IMG/VR virus record: IMGVR_UViG_3300020183_000355
Coordinates: 1-28,837 of that record
Length of the DNA stretch: 28,837 bases
From: a virus
Strand: one strand, 5' to 3'
The position numbers were made by a program, and so were the translations under genes. Every line of letters begins with the position of its first letter. Positions within the stretch are counted from its first letter, which is position 1. The notes below the pieces were generated by a model. It made no database searches and had not been told where the DNA came from. It saw only the letters and a list, made by a program, of their open reading frames with translations. Shown here piece after piece: positions 17,004 through 25,050 of this stretch.

Positions 17004-17023
17004 CATGCTGCTAGGCAGGTGGC

Positions 17024-17971
17024 TTACTCGTCGCCAGCCAACTTCTCAAAGTATGAGAGCGAATCCTCCACCTCGTCATCGGATTCCACCACACGCTTCA
17101 CCTCTCGCTTGGGAGCAGGAGGAGCAGCGGGCTTCCGCGTTTGGGGACGCGGGGTTTCATCCTCATCATCAAAAGAGGCAGATTCCGCACCGCCCTTTGC
17201 AGCGGACTCGTTGACAGACGCACGGATATCACCACCGAGAACTTCGTGGAGCCGTGTCTTCAACTCGTCGTAGGACTTGAAATTCTTGGGGTCGGTGAAC
17301 TCCTTGAGAGGATGCTGCTTCTTCCACAACTCCTCTAGAGCCTTGTCACCACCACCAAGCAGGGGAGCAGCCTCCGCGAACTCACTACGCTCGTAGTTCA
17401 CATAGCCGTCCACCTGACGAATCTTCAACTTAAAGTCTGCACCGCCCCAGAAGTCGAAGGGGTTCAGGGGCTTCTCGTCCTGATACTCAGGATTCATAGC
17501 ACTCTGAATCTTCTCAAAAATCTTCTTGCCGTAGCGGAACAGGAACACCTTGCCCTCGTTTTCAGGATTCTTGGGGTCATTCACCACCAAGATGTTGCTG
17601 ACATACGAAAGGCGACGCTTGCGGTCACGAGCCAACTTCTTGTCCTCGTCGCTACCGCTGTTCCACAACTGTGAATTCAGTTCCGAAACAGGGTCTTTCA
17701 GACCGATGGTGGTGAGCGAATTCTCAATATACCATCCACCTGGACCACGGAAACCGTGATTCCACACTCGTGCCCACGGCAGGTCTTCGCCTTCCACGGC
17801 AGGCAGGAAACGGATTACTGCGTATCCGTTGGAAGCCTTATCCAAGGCAGGCTTCCAAAAACGGTCGTCCTTGTACGATTCTGAACGCTTGTTCAGTTTC
17901 TCCATTTCAGCCGCGAGCGACTGATAGGAGGTGGGGGACTTGGAACGGGTCTTCATATCCTTGAAACTCAT
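17024..17971 (-). CDS. 32: Single-stranded DNA-binding protein gp32
   Basis: 315 aa, against 301 in T4 gp32. gp32 coats ssDNA in replication, recombination and repair and recruits replisome partners through its acidic tail. The N-terminus is basic with a LAST-like patch (KTRSKSPTSYQSL). The OB core shows DRFWKPALDKASNGYAVIRF, RVWNHGFRGPGGWYIENSL, DPVSELNSQLWNSG and NPFDFWGGADFKLKI. The C-terminal ~65 residues are disordered and acidic, ending SYFEKLAGDE. No cysteine is present, so the T4 zinc site is missing. It has its own perfect sigma70-like promoter and an AAGGAGATACGC ribosome site. Codon choice (AAG, CTTC, ACC) suggests high expression. Confidence 0.95.
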   Translation of the reverse strand: MSFKDMKTRSKSPTSYQSLAAEMEKLNKRSESYKDDRFWKPALDKASNGYAVIRFLPAVEGEDLPWARVWNHGFRGPGGWYIENSLTTIGLKDPVSELNSQLWNSGSDEDKKLARDRKRRLSYVSNILVVNDPKNPENEGKVFLFRYGKKIFEKIQSAMNPEYQDEKPLNPFDFWGGADFKLKIRQVDGYVNYERSEFAEAAPLLGGGDKALEELWKKQHPLKEFTDPKNFKSYDELKTRLHEVLGGDIRASVNESAAKGGAESASFDDEDETPRPQTRKPAAPPAPKREVKRVVESDDEVEDSLSYFEKLAGDE

Positions 17972-18042
17972 GCGTATCTCCTTGTACTTGTTGTACTGTG
18001 TGTTTGTGTGTAGACGAACAATTCAGACACAGGTATATAGGT

Positions 18043-18071
18043 ACTATACCCTACACCCCGTGATGTGTCAA
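18043..18071 (-). promoter_or_regulatory. Sigma70-like early promoter for gp32
   Basis: On the minus strand TTGACA (18066-18071) and TATAGT (18043-18048) are separated by exactly 17 nt. The -35 is perfect and the -10 matches 5 of 6. The leader to the gp32 ATG is ~65 nt. The spacer begins CATCACGG, a word also found in the 25974-26001 promoter. Confidence 0.85.
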
Positions 18072-18074
18072 GTG

Positions 18075-18290
18075 TCAAATAGGAAGTTTTGCTTTTTTTG
18101 GAAGCAGGTTTAGCCCCTGCCCCTCTGCACGAAGCCGCTCAATTATTGGTTTATTTAAAAACTTGGCAGCAACCTGTGGTTCTATGCCGTAGCGTTCACA
18201 CACCGCAATCACCGCATCAATATACGAAACTCCGTATTTTTCAACATAAGTTTCCACTTCTTTGGGGAATCGTGCGTTATTGACTTCCAT
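18075..18290 (-). CDS. 33: Late transcription coactivator gp33-like
   Basis: 71 aa from the ATG at 18290; an upstream in-frame ATG at 18317 would give 80 aa. The shorter start has GTAGG 6 nt upstream, and the CTAAATA motif would leave almost no leader for the longer one. The body YVEKYGVSYIDAVIAVCERY, FLNKPIIERLRAEGQ and NLLPK aligns with the conserved half of T4 gp33 (its MVEEFGMSYLEA, FIPSGIIEKIQSEA, ENLL). gp33 bridges RNA polymerase and the sliding clamp to activate late promoters. The gene sits directly upstream of gp32 on the same strand. Confidence 0.82.
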   Translation of the reverse strand: MEVNNARFPKEVETYVEKYGVSYIDAVIAVCERYGIEPQVAAKFLNKPIIERLRAEGQGLNLLPKKAKLPI

Positions 18291-18327
18291 TTCAGACCTA
18301 CTTTCAATTTTATACATAAGTTAGCAG

Positions 18328-18334
18328 TATTTAG
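18328..18334 (-). promoter_or_regulatory. Candidate T4-type late promoter (CTAAATA)
   Basis: Minus-strand CTAAATACT, identical over 9 bases to the motif before gp26. It lies 37 nt upstream of the preferred gp33-like start. Confidence 0.4.
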
Positions 18335-18369
18335 GATTCTAACACCCCCAAGACGGAGAAAAATATCCA

Positions 18370-20105
18370 ATGGGAGCAACCAGCGACAACTACGACATTG
18401 TTACTAGCGGTACTACTTATACCATAGCCAGCGATTATGTCAAGCCCGTAGGTGCAGGAGAAACTGCACATCACCAGATTGTCAAGGTTGCTTACGGTGC
18501 AAACGATACTGTAAATTATGTTTCAAATAGTGCACCACTTCCTGTTGGGTTGTGTGGAGCGTGGCCCACTTACAATTACACTAATGGAATTTACAGCACC
18601 CTAACAACCACAGTTGTAGGAAATCTGAATACTCTAACTGTTGCTGGTGTTAGTGGTGCTACTGCTATTGGTGTTACTGTTGGAACCGTGGTTGTGTCTC
18701 CTGCTAGTGGAGCCACATTTAGTATAAGAACTCTTGCGGGTGGAGACACACTCGGAACAACTGCTGGTGACTACCTTGCAGTTCAAGGCTTGAGTGGTGG
18801 ATTCCCTATAGGCATCACAGTATCGTCTGCTCTGCCAGTAAGCGGGTCTTTCGGCATCACAGGAAGCGTTGCAATATTTGGTGTTAGCGGAGCCACCGCA
18901 GTAGGTGTAACCTTCAGCACCGTAAGCATTCGCGGGCTAACTGCTGCTAGCGATACAGTCACAGTATACGGCGGTGGCACAGCGTCTACCGTTTCTGTGG
19001 GACTGTTTGGATTTACAGGTGCAACTGCCGAACCAATATACACCGAAAGTAATGCACTCAATGTGAATGTGAAATCGTTCAGCGGCGGAATTGACGGAGT
19101 AACCGTAACCGCAACAAACCTGAGCATTCGTGCACTGGACTACACCACAGACGATGTGGTTGTGGTTGGTCAAGGTGCTGCCGATGATGCGTCTCTTGCA
19201 ACAGTTCCCACTTATATTACTGCCCTACTGTCTAACGGCAACCTGACCCGAGTAGGCGGTATTACTGGAGCAGGATGGAGCGGTGCTGCTCTTAACGCAT
19301 ATCTCGTAAACAGTGGAATCTCGTTCACAGCCAATGTTACTCTTGGTGCTGCTGTTGGTATTTCTCAAGAGTACAACAATCCCATTCAGGTAGCGGGTTC
19401 AACCTATGCTGCTACAGGGGTATGGGTTGCAGGCGATACTGCAAATGGCCCTGTTCTTGTGAAGGGGTACTCGGGTGGACTTCTGCCTGTTGAACTACAG
19501 TCATCTACTCTTGTGACCCAAAGCAACTTTGACACCAAGATTGCTCAACTCAAGACCAACAGCGATTTCTTGGTTGCCACCAAGAAGGCACTATACGACC
19601 CATCAGTAAGCGTGGGCGCACTAGACTTCAACGATTCGCTGTCTCTGTACAGTCTAATCAAGGGTGCAGTCAATACACAACTTCAAACACTAGCCAATAC
19701 TGTAAACACAAGCAGCGGAACAATTGGAGTAGCGGTTGAGGCATATACTCTACAACCGTCCTTCATGGCTCGCACAAACTATATAAGCAACACCGCAAAG
19801 AACCTGACCGAATACAACGGAAACGCAGGCTTTACTTGTGCTGTCGGTATTCGCATCAAGGTTTCAAGAATAGCAACAGGAGCCAACGCTTCACAAAATG
19901 AACTCATGTGCGTAATTTCTGAAGCAGATGCAGCCATCTACGGTGCTACCGCAGGAACAGAATCGTACACCATGTATCACGGTGACGAAATGTTCTTTGA
20001 AGTGGACAACATCAACAAGATCAAGGTGTTCTACCCTGCGTATTCCGCGTCCTTTGCACCGCACAACACCGGTGCAGGCATGACCTTCTCGTTCTACGCT
20101 TCCTG

Positions 20106-20106
<1 letters not shown>
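18370..20106 (+). CDS. Repetitive beta-rich virion structural protein
   Basis: 578 aa. Residues ~80-390 consist of loosely repeated strands with the recurring phrase VSGATAxGVT (VSGATAIGVTVGTV, VSGATAVGVTFSTV, FTGATAEPIY), alternating with LPV/FPI turns, as in beta-helical or decorated fibres. Residues ~410-460 are helical (SNFDTKIAQLKTNSDFLVAT). The last ~110 residues form a compact domain (CAVGIRIKVSRIATG, YTMYHGDEMFFEVDNINKIK) common in phage fibre and decoration proteins. GGAG lies ~11 nt before the ATG. No T4 equivalent is recognised. It overlaps the next gene by one base (TGATG). Confidence 0.8.
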
Positions 20107-21023
<917 letters not shown>

Positions 21024-21034
21024 TTCGTAACTTT

Positions 21035-21042
21035 TATAAACG
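21035..21042 (+). promoter_or_regulatory. Weak late-promoter-like TATAAACG
   Basis: TATAAACG matches six of eight positions of the T4 late consensus TATAAATA. It lies in the 28-nt gap before the ATG at 21052, so any leader would be very short. Low confidence. Confidence 0.2.
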
Positions 21043-21051
21043 GATAACAGC

Positions 21052-22248
21052 ATGAGTCATTTTCAATATAAATCAGGAATTGATAACAATATACTATACT
21101 CAAACCAACCAACAATTAAAATTGGTTTGAGAAAAATAGAAAACACAGTTTCTACTTTTGAAACACTTCATGGGGTGGTGATTATTGACATTAAATCTGA
21201 TGTTAATACATCACTTGCTTCAAACTCTGCGTATATTTCAAATAGTGAGTATTCTGTTCTGCACTCTTCTCTTACTTTAAGTTCGGCAGACGGAGCAACA
21301 GGTGGATTAATTTACGCTGTAATGCTCCCATTAGATTCTGATGTTACTAGTTCGGTGTATTGGGATAAACCATCTAGAAAACCAAACGCAAACACAGGTT
21401 CATGGACTTCTGGGGGTTCAATAGAGCCTCTTGCAAAAAATATTACGCAAACAGGAATATGGTCTGGTGAAAATGTTTCTTTCGATATTACTCCATTTGT
21501 AAACATTTGGAAAGGAACCACCAAACCAAACTTTTCTTTATTGATTAAATCTAACGAACCATCACCTAAAGTGATGGAATTCCACTCACAGCAAGCCGCA
21601 TCACCGCTTTTGGGAGCCAAAAAACAAACGAATGTGGTGTTTTTGGGTGCAGGAGACACCAATTCCATCAATACCGAAGGCGTATTGATTAAAATTGAGC
21701 CGTTCTTATCGTATTTGACGATTGAAAGTGCTGATCCCGACACAACATCAGCCCGCCGATGGTCAGCATTCAACGCTTCAGTGTCTATTGGCAACACATT
21801 TTCCATGTTCTTGCCTGACCTGAACACAACTGCGGTCACATACACGCTCGTAGACAAGCGAACAAGTGAAAATGGTGTTCAGATGGTGATTTCGGGCAGC
21901 AGTGCAGGCATTTCTGCTTGTACACACACAACAGCAGAATTCACTTGCACAGGAACTGTGTCTGCTGGCTCGGGAATAGTTGAATTTTCTGCTCCTGATA
22001 CATCACTTGTCACGGATTTGAGTACACTCAATCCAAACGACACCGTAATTTTTGGATATACACCCACGGTTACACCAAACAACGCAACATCGTATACTGT
22101 AGATTTCTATTCGGATGAGCGTACAAAGAACAACAGGCTTCGTCTGTACACCAAACAAGCCACCGCGTCAGAAAATCGAAGCGGCATGAACACAGAAGTG
22201 AAGCGAGTAAGCGTAAGACCGCGACTAAACCTTACTCTATCGTTCTGA
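21052..22248 (+). CDS. Structural protein with DNRLRE-like and beta-sandwich domains
   Basis: 398 aa. Residues ~1-205 resemble the DNRLRE-type domain of secreted bacterial surface proteins: GLIYAVMLPLDSDVTSSVYW, NTGSWTSGGSIEPL, and VSFDITPFVNIWKGTTKPNF followed by SLLIKS. Residues ~220-398 look like one or two fibre-type beta sandwiches, ending in TKNNRLRLYTKQATAS and RVSVRPRLNLTLSF. There is no signal peptide, so it should be virion-borne. Its stop directly abuts the stop of the convergent gene (22249) with no intergenic base. I infer a fibre or decoration protein in the set with the two preceding genes. Confidence 0.78.
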   Translation: MSHFQYKSGIDNNILYSNQPTIKIGLRKIENTVSTFETLHGVVIIDIKSDVNTSLASNSAYISNSEYSVLHSSLTLSSADGATGGLIYAVMLPLDSDVTSSVYWDKPSRKPNANTGSWTSGGSIEPLAKNITQTGIWSGENVSFDITPFVNIWKGTTKPNFSLLIKSNEPSPKVMEFHSQQAASPLLGAKKQTNVVFLGAGDTNSINTEGVLIKIEPFLSYLTIESADPDTTSARRWSAFNASVSIGNTFSMFLPDLNTTAVTYTLVDKRTSENGVQMVISGSSAGISACTHTTAEFTCTGTVSAGSGIVEFSAPDTSLVTDLSTLNPNDTVIFGYTPTVTPNNATSYTVDFYSDERTKNNRLRLYTKQATASENRSGMNTEVKRVSVRPRLNLTLSF

Positions 22249-22443
22249 TTACACCGATTGCAGCCACTGATGCTGTTGCTTGCGAGCCTCCCGCTTGGCA
22301 GCAGCGTACAGTCCCTCGGTGAAGCCGCAGTGCTTGCCGTCATCGTAACCCCGTGCGTAGCCGATGTGATACAGTTTCAGCAGTCCTGCAACAAGTGCAG
22401 CCCCTGCTCCGATGGCGTAAGATATGAGTTCTAGTGTTTCCAT
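22249..22443 (-). CDS. Small predicted membrane protein
   Basis: 64 aa. One transmembrane helix at residues ~7-25 (ISYAIGAGAALVAGLLKLYH), then a hydrophilic tail with GYARGYDDGKHCGFTEGL and a basic segment KREARKQQ. No convincing ribosome site precedes the ATG. It lies downstream of the tRNA array and could be co-transcribed with it. It is not recognised; a holin-like or host-envelope role cannot be excluded. Confidence 0.6.
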   Translation of the reverse strand: METLELISYAIGAGAALVAGLLKLYHIGYARGYDDGKHCGFTEGLYAAAKREARKQQHQWLQSV

Positions 22444-22495
22444 ACTGGTATGTTGGCTTGATGACGATGTTGAACTGTTTCTTTACAATCAAAAA

Positions 22496-22578
22496 TGGGA
22501 GCGGAGGGATTCGAACCCCCGTAGCCGAATGGCAACAGATTTACAGTCTGCCCTCGTTGTCCGCTTGAGTACACTCCC
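22496..22578 (-). tRNA. tRNA-Tyr (GTA)
   Basis: 83 nt. Acceptor GGGAG/CTCCC, anticodon loop CTGTAAA with GTA (plus-strand 22542-22544), a long class II variable arm with a GCC/GGC stem, and T loop TTCGAAT. Discriminator A; CCA is not encoded. Last tRNA of the cluster in transcription order, 1 nt after tRNA-Gln. Confidence 0.95.
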
Positions 22579-22579
22579 G

Positions 22580-22650
22580 TTCCTTCGCTTGGATTCGAAC
22601 CAAGACAAGGAGGACCAAAATCTCCTGTGCTACCGTTACACCACAAAGGA
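22580..22650 (-). tRNA. tRNA-Gln (TTG)
   Basis: 71 nt. Acceptor TCCTTTG pairs with CGAAGGA (one T-G pair), D arm GTGTAACGGTAGCAC, anticodon loop TTTTGGT with TTG, T arm CTTGG/CCAAG. Discriminator A; no CCA encoded. Confidence 0.93.
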
Positions 22651-22651
22651 A

Positions 22652-22724
22652 TGGCGAAGGTTGGAATCGAACCAACGACTTATCCCGTATGAAAGGATTG
22701 TTCTGCCGACTGAACTACTTCGCC
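22652..22724 (-). tRNA. tRNA with CAT anticodon (elongator Met, or Ile2 if lysidine-modified)
   Basis: 73 nt. Acceptor GGCGAAG/CTTCGCC, anticodon stem ATCCT/GGGAT around loop TTCATAC. It lacks the three G-C pairs of initiator tRNA, so it is not tRNA-fMet. Whether the C34 is modified to lysidine cannot be read from the sequence. Discriminator A; no CCA encoded. Confidence 0.92.
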
Positions 22725-22726
22725 AA

Positions 22727-22798
22727 CTGGCTCGGCTGGATTCGAACCAGCAACCTATTCGTTAACAGCGAATCGCACTGCCGTTGTGCTACGAGCCA
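22727..22798 (-). tRNA. tRNA-Asn (GTT)
   Basis: 72 nt. Acceptor TGGCTCG/CGAGCCA, anticodon stem ATTCG/CGAAT around CTGTTAA with GTT, T arm GCTGG/CCAGC. Discriminator G, as in bacterial tRNA-Asn. No CCA encoded. Confidence 0.94.
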
Positions 22799-22804
22799 AA
22801 GCAG

Positions 22805-22891
22805 CGGGCAAGGTGGGATTCGAACCCACGATGCGATTACTCGCATACAGCATTTCCAATGCTGCTCCTTCAACCGCTCGGACACCTGCCC
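22805..22891 (-). tRNA. tRNA-Ser (GGA)
   Basis: 87 nt. Acceptor GGGCAGG/CTTGCCC, anticodon loop TTGGAAA with GGA, long class II variable arm with stem TGCGA/TCGCA, T arm GTGGG/CCCAC. Discriminator G. No CCA encoded. Confidence 0.94.
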
Positions 22892-22896
22892 CAAAT

Positions 22897-23061
22897 TCAG
22901 ATGCCCTTTTCACTCTTTACCCAAGCAGGAAGACGGTCAACCGCTTCCAACTTGCGGAGAGTGTCCTTCTTGGCATTCAGCAAACCCGCTTGACGGGTCT
23001 TCTTACGAGCCTCGTACTTACGCTTGCGACGACGATTCAGTTCACGAAACTTGTTTATCAT
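22897..23061 (-). CDS. Small basic protein embedded in the tRNA cluster
   Basis: 54 aa from the ATG at 23061, which has AGGAG 8 nt upstream. A longer reading from 23112 would run into tRNA-Glu and is rejected. The protein is strongly basic and helical: FRELNRRRKRKYEARKKTRQ, then LLNAKKDTLRKLEAVDRL. It lies between tRNA-Glu and tRNA-Ser, ending 5 nt before the latter, so it is almost certainly on the same transcript. Not recognised; an RNA- or DNA-binding role is plausible from charge alone. Confidence 0.72.
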   Translation of the reverse strand: MINKFRELNRRRKRKYEARKKTRQAGLLNAKKDTLRKLEAVDRLPAWVKSEKGI

Positions 23062-23082
23062 TACGATTCTCCTAGAGACAAG

Positions 23083-23155
23083 TGAGCCTACGGGGATTCG
23101 AACCCCGGTCAAGGGCTTGAAAGGCCCCTATCCTTGACCACTAGACGATAGGCCC
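23083..23155 (-). tRNA. tRNA-Glu (TTC)
   Basis: 73 nt. Acceptor GGGCCTA pairs with TAGGCTC (one G-T pair), D arm with GTCTAGTGGTCAAGGAT, anticodon loop CTTTCAA with TTC, T arm CGGGG/CCCCG. Discriminator A; no CCA encoded. First tRNA of the cluster in transcription order. Confidence 0.95.
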
Positions 23156-23169
23156 CAGTGTCGGTTAGT

Positions 23170-23577
23170 TCAACGCACCCACGCCTGACCACAGCCGCCA
23201 CCGTACACAACGGGAGCAACCACGACAGCAGGAGCGTAGTACGGATTACCGTAGCAGCCCGTGAACGGCGAGTACGGCACATACGCGGGTGCACAGCCAC
23301 CGTAGTACGGCAACACAGCGGGAGCAGGAACACCACCGTAGTAGCCACCACCGTAACCGCCACCGTAGTAGCCGCTATTGTAGCCCACGCCGATGCCACC
23401 ACCAAGAGAGGTGTTGGTAATGGTAGTGTTGCCACCATAAGGGCCGCTGATGCTGGTTCGGCTATACGAGCCTCCGAAACCAACACCCACCGAAGTACCG
23501 CCCCATTGGGCAGACGCGGAAGAGGCGAGCGAGGCGAGAGAGACGACGGTAGAAACGAAGAGAGTCTTGAGATTCAT
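23170..23577 (-). CDS. Secreted Gly/Tyr-rich protein with Sec signal peptide
   Basis: 135 aa. Residues 1-23 are a textbook Sec signal: basic MNLK, hydrophobic LFVSTVVSLASLAS, and ASA before QWGG. The mature part is Gly, Tyr, Ser and Pro-rich low complexity (YNSGYYGGGYGGGYYGG, then VPAPAVLPYYGG) with three Cys spaced near the C-terminus. It has its own strong host-type promoter and an AAGGA ribosome site 8 nt before the ATG. Its stop lies 14 nt before tRNA-Glu, so it probably leads the tRNA transcript. Function unknown; it acts outside the cytoplasm, so envelope modification or superinfection exclusion are possibilities only. Confidence 0.8.
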   Translation of the reverse strand: MNLKTLFVSTVVSLASLASSASAQWGGTSVGVGFGGSYSRTSISGPYGGNTTITNTSLGGGIGVGYNSGYYGGGYGGGYYGGVPAPAVLPYYGGCAPAYVPYSPFTGCYGNPYYAPAVVVAPVVYGGGCGQAWVR

Positions 23578-23598
23578 GTTTGAATTCCTTTCACCTAT

Positions 23599-23626
23599 AT
23601 GTTAGCACAATTCCGAAGAGTGTCAA
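23599..23626 (-). promoter_or_regulatory. Sigma70-like extended -10 promoter for the secreted protein and tRNA array
   Basis: Minus-strand TTGACA (23621-23626) and TAACAT (23599-23604) with a 16-nt spacer. TGC precedes the -10 box, an extended -10 element. The -35 overlaps the stop codon of the small upstream ORF. Confidence 0.8.
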
Positions 23627-23760
23627 GCCCCCTTTGGCGATTTCTTTATATTTGATTTGTCTTTCAGACACCCACAGCGACCGCCGTTCCGTATTTTTTG
23701 AACAGCATTTTTTAGTAGTGCACTTTTTAATTTGTCCCGTGAACTATGGGATTTAGACAT
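23623..23760 (-). CDS. Small Lys/Arg-rich protein
   Basis: 45 aa, starting at ATG 23760 with AGGAG 4 nt upstream. Sequence features: MSKSHSSRDKLKSALLKNAV, then QKIRNGGRCGCLKDKSN and KKSPKGA; net positive, with a CGC pair. It fills what would otherwise be a 150-nt gap after the capsid-targeted gene, and its TGA overlaps the downstream -35 box. Support is the ribosome site and open frame only; no family is recognised. Confidence 0.5.
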   Translation of the reverse strand: MSKSHSSRDKLKSALLKNAVQKIRNGGRCGCLKDKSNIKKSPKGA

Positions 23761-23764
23761 TTTG

Positions 23765-23787
23765 CTCCTAAACTATTTAGGAGTTTT
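23765..23787. terminator. Hairpin overlapping the stop codon of the upstream gene
   Basis: CTCCTAAA-CTA-TTTAGGAG is a perfect 8-bp stem followed by TTTT on the plus strand. On the minus strand, where the genes run, there is no U tract, the stem contains the TAA stop of the 286-aa gene, and it also holds CTAAATAG plus the AGGAG of the 45-aa ORF. It may be a weak terminator, an RNA 3'-end stabiliser or a regulator of the small ORF. Confidence 0.5.
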
Positions 23788-24637
23788 CTGCGTCTAATTC
23801 CTCAAAAATTGTAATCCACTTGGGGTCTTCACCACGACGCAGATACGCAGCCTTTGCAAAACTCCACTCTTCACGCTCTTGAATGCGGTATCCGCTCTTG
23901 TGCTTCTTGGCGTATCTGCGAGCACCCTCTTGGTCTTCAAAATACTCGTAGTTGCCTTCGTCGTCCATTGCTCCCCAAAGACCACTAGAGGTCTTCCACA
24001 CATCACCTGCCTTGTGCTTGTGTGCAGCAGACGCACTTTCACCACTCTTTTCTTGCTCACCGCCCTGCTGTGGTTCGTCCTTGACATTGAAAACAAACTT
24101 CTTGCCGCTGTGTGGGCCTTTGCGTAGTTGCGAGAAGAACTGTACCACCTTGTGCTTGGCTAGTTCAAGGTTGTTTTGTCCTTCGCCCTTCTTGAATCGC
24201 ATAAGCACCTTGCCAATACCAGCACTTTCGTTAGTGCCGATATAGTAAAAGTCTTGGTCGTTCTTGTACATGACCGAGTGTTGCTTGTAGTGGCGACCCA
24301 ACTTGACTATTTCTTCCTTCTTGATGTTGGGAATGAGCAGACTCAACTCCTCAACCACACCACCCTCTTCTTGGTAGCCGCCCTTCATCTCAATGTAACC
24401 GTATCCCATGTCGCGGACACGCTTCTTGAGGTCATCGTGGAGTTTCTTGTTCTCTTCACGAGAGTTTTCACCACGGAAAGCACTCACAATACCAAAATCT
24501 TTGCCGTCGTCTTCCACATACTGGAACACGCGAGACAGTTTGGCTTCAACCAGAGGGGTTTCAGCGGCTTCGCGGCGTGAAATCCACTCGTTTAGTCCGT
24601 TTTGGTCAAGGTACTGTGAGAATTTCTTCATTTTCAT
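23777..24637 (-). CDS. Probable capsid-targeted internal protein with DUF3293-like domain
   Basis: 286 aa. The N-terminus MKMKKFSQYLDQNGLNEW resembles the capsid-targeting sequence of T4 internal proteins (MKTYQEFIAE type). LNE at residues ~15-17 fits the L/I-x-E rule for the gp21 prohead protease. Residues ~35-170 (DFGIVSAFRGENSREENKKL, GYIEMKGGYQEEGG, IKKEEIVKLGRHYKQHSVMY) resemble DUF3293. Residues ~195-215 are a Gln/Glu/Ser/Lys linker and the C-terminus is a basic and aromatic domain. A CTAAATA late motif lies 25 nt upstream and AGGAG directly before the ATG. I infer a protein packaged in the head and injected with DNA; targeting is not proven. Confidence 0.75.
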   Translation of the reverse strand: MKMKKFSQYLDQNGLNEWISRREAAETPLVEAKLSRVFQYVEDDGKDFGIVSAFRGENSREENKKLHDDLKKRVRDMGYGYIEMKGGYQEEGGVVEELSLLIPNIKKEEIVKLGRHYKQHSVMYKNDQDFYYIGTNESAGIGKVLMRFKKGEGQNNLELAKHKVVQFFSQLRKGPHSGKKFVFNVKDEPQQGGEQEKSGESASAAHKHKAGDVWKTSSGLWGAMDDEGNYEYFEDQEGARRYAKKHKSGYRIQEREEWSFAKAAYLRRGEDPKWITIFEELDAENS

Positions 24638-25049
24638 CGTTCTCCTGTCGGGGTTTCACTATATTTAGCGGAAACAGGGTGTTGCCGTGCAGCATTACCC
24701 CCTCATTTGTGGTGTACCAAATCTCCGAAAACGCTCCGTAGCACCACGGCATGCACCGTTCGCACGGTCTTGCCATCCGCATCTGCCCCAAACTGTTGAA
24801 TCGCACATTAAACAGCACCAAATCGCGTTCAGGAGCGTCCAATTTCAAAAATGCGTCCAATTCAGAGTGCATTTCTTCAAACATGTACCCCTTTTCCTTT
24901 GCAATGGGGTGAGTTTTGAAGCGATTGCACCCGATAGACACAATTCGACCCTTACGAAGAATGATAGAAATGTGCTTTTTCTGCCGCTTGATGCTCAAGC
25001 AGAGCGGATACGCATATTCCAAGAGTCTTTGAAGTCGCTTCGCGTTCAT
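24606..25049 (-). CDS. Zinc-dependent nucleotide deaminase (CMP/dCMP deaminase-like)
   Basis: 147 aa. The catalytic signature is complete: H61-S-E63 in MHSELDAFLKL and P95-C96-E-R-C99 in ARPCERCMPWC, providing His/Cys/Cys zinc ligands and the Glu proton shuttle. The upstream SIGCNRFKTHP matches the substrate-binding Asn region. dCMP deaminases feed dUMP to thymidylate synthesis. The substrate here (dCMP, CMP or another base) cannot be fixed from motifs alone. The ATG directly follows the U tract of a terminator and has no Shine-Dalgarno site. The 3' end overlaps the next gene by 32 nt. Confidence 0.85.
   Translation of the reverse strand: MNAKRLQRLLEYAYPLCLSIKRQKKHISIILRKGRIVSIGCNRFKTHPIAKEKGYMFEEMHSELDAFLKLDAPERDLVLFNVRFNSLGQMRMARPCERCMPWCYGAFSEIWYTTNEGVMLHGNTLFPLNIVKPRQENDENEEILTVP
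24662..24668 (-). promoter_or_regulatory. Candidate T4-type late promoter (CTAAATA)
   Basis: Minus-strand CGCTAAATATAG, with the motif 25 nt before the ATG at 24637. The implied transcript start near 24652 leaves a short leader that contains the CAGGAGAACG ribosome site. It lies inside the 3' end of the deaminase gene, so it would give the internal-protein gene separate late expression. Confidence 0.5.
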
Positions 25050-25050
25050 A

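Noticed and set aside
22580-22650. Reading this tRNA as tRNA-Pro (TGG)
   Set aside because: The stem pairing places TTTTGGT as the 7-nt loop, so positions 34-36 are TTG and position 37 is a purine; Gln fits.
22424-23085. Open frames on the plus strand across the tRNA cluster
   Set aside because: They run through several clear tRNA genes and carry repeated WDSNPRC-like strings derived from T-arm sequence.
22897-23112. 71-aa version of the basic protein starting at 23112
   Set aside because: That start lies within tRNA-Glu; the ATG at 23061 has a proper AGGAG site.
23158-23583. Plus-strand 141-codon open frame opposite the secreted Gly-rich gene
   Set aside because: Its Val/Thr/Ala-rich composition follows from the antisense of Gly/Tyr codons; promoter, ribosome site and signal peptide all support the minus strand.
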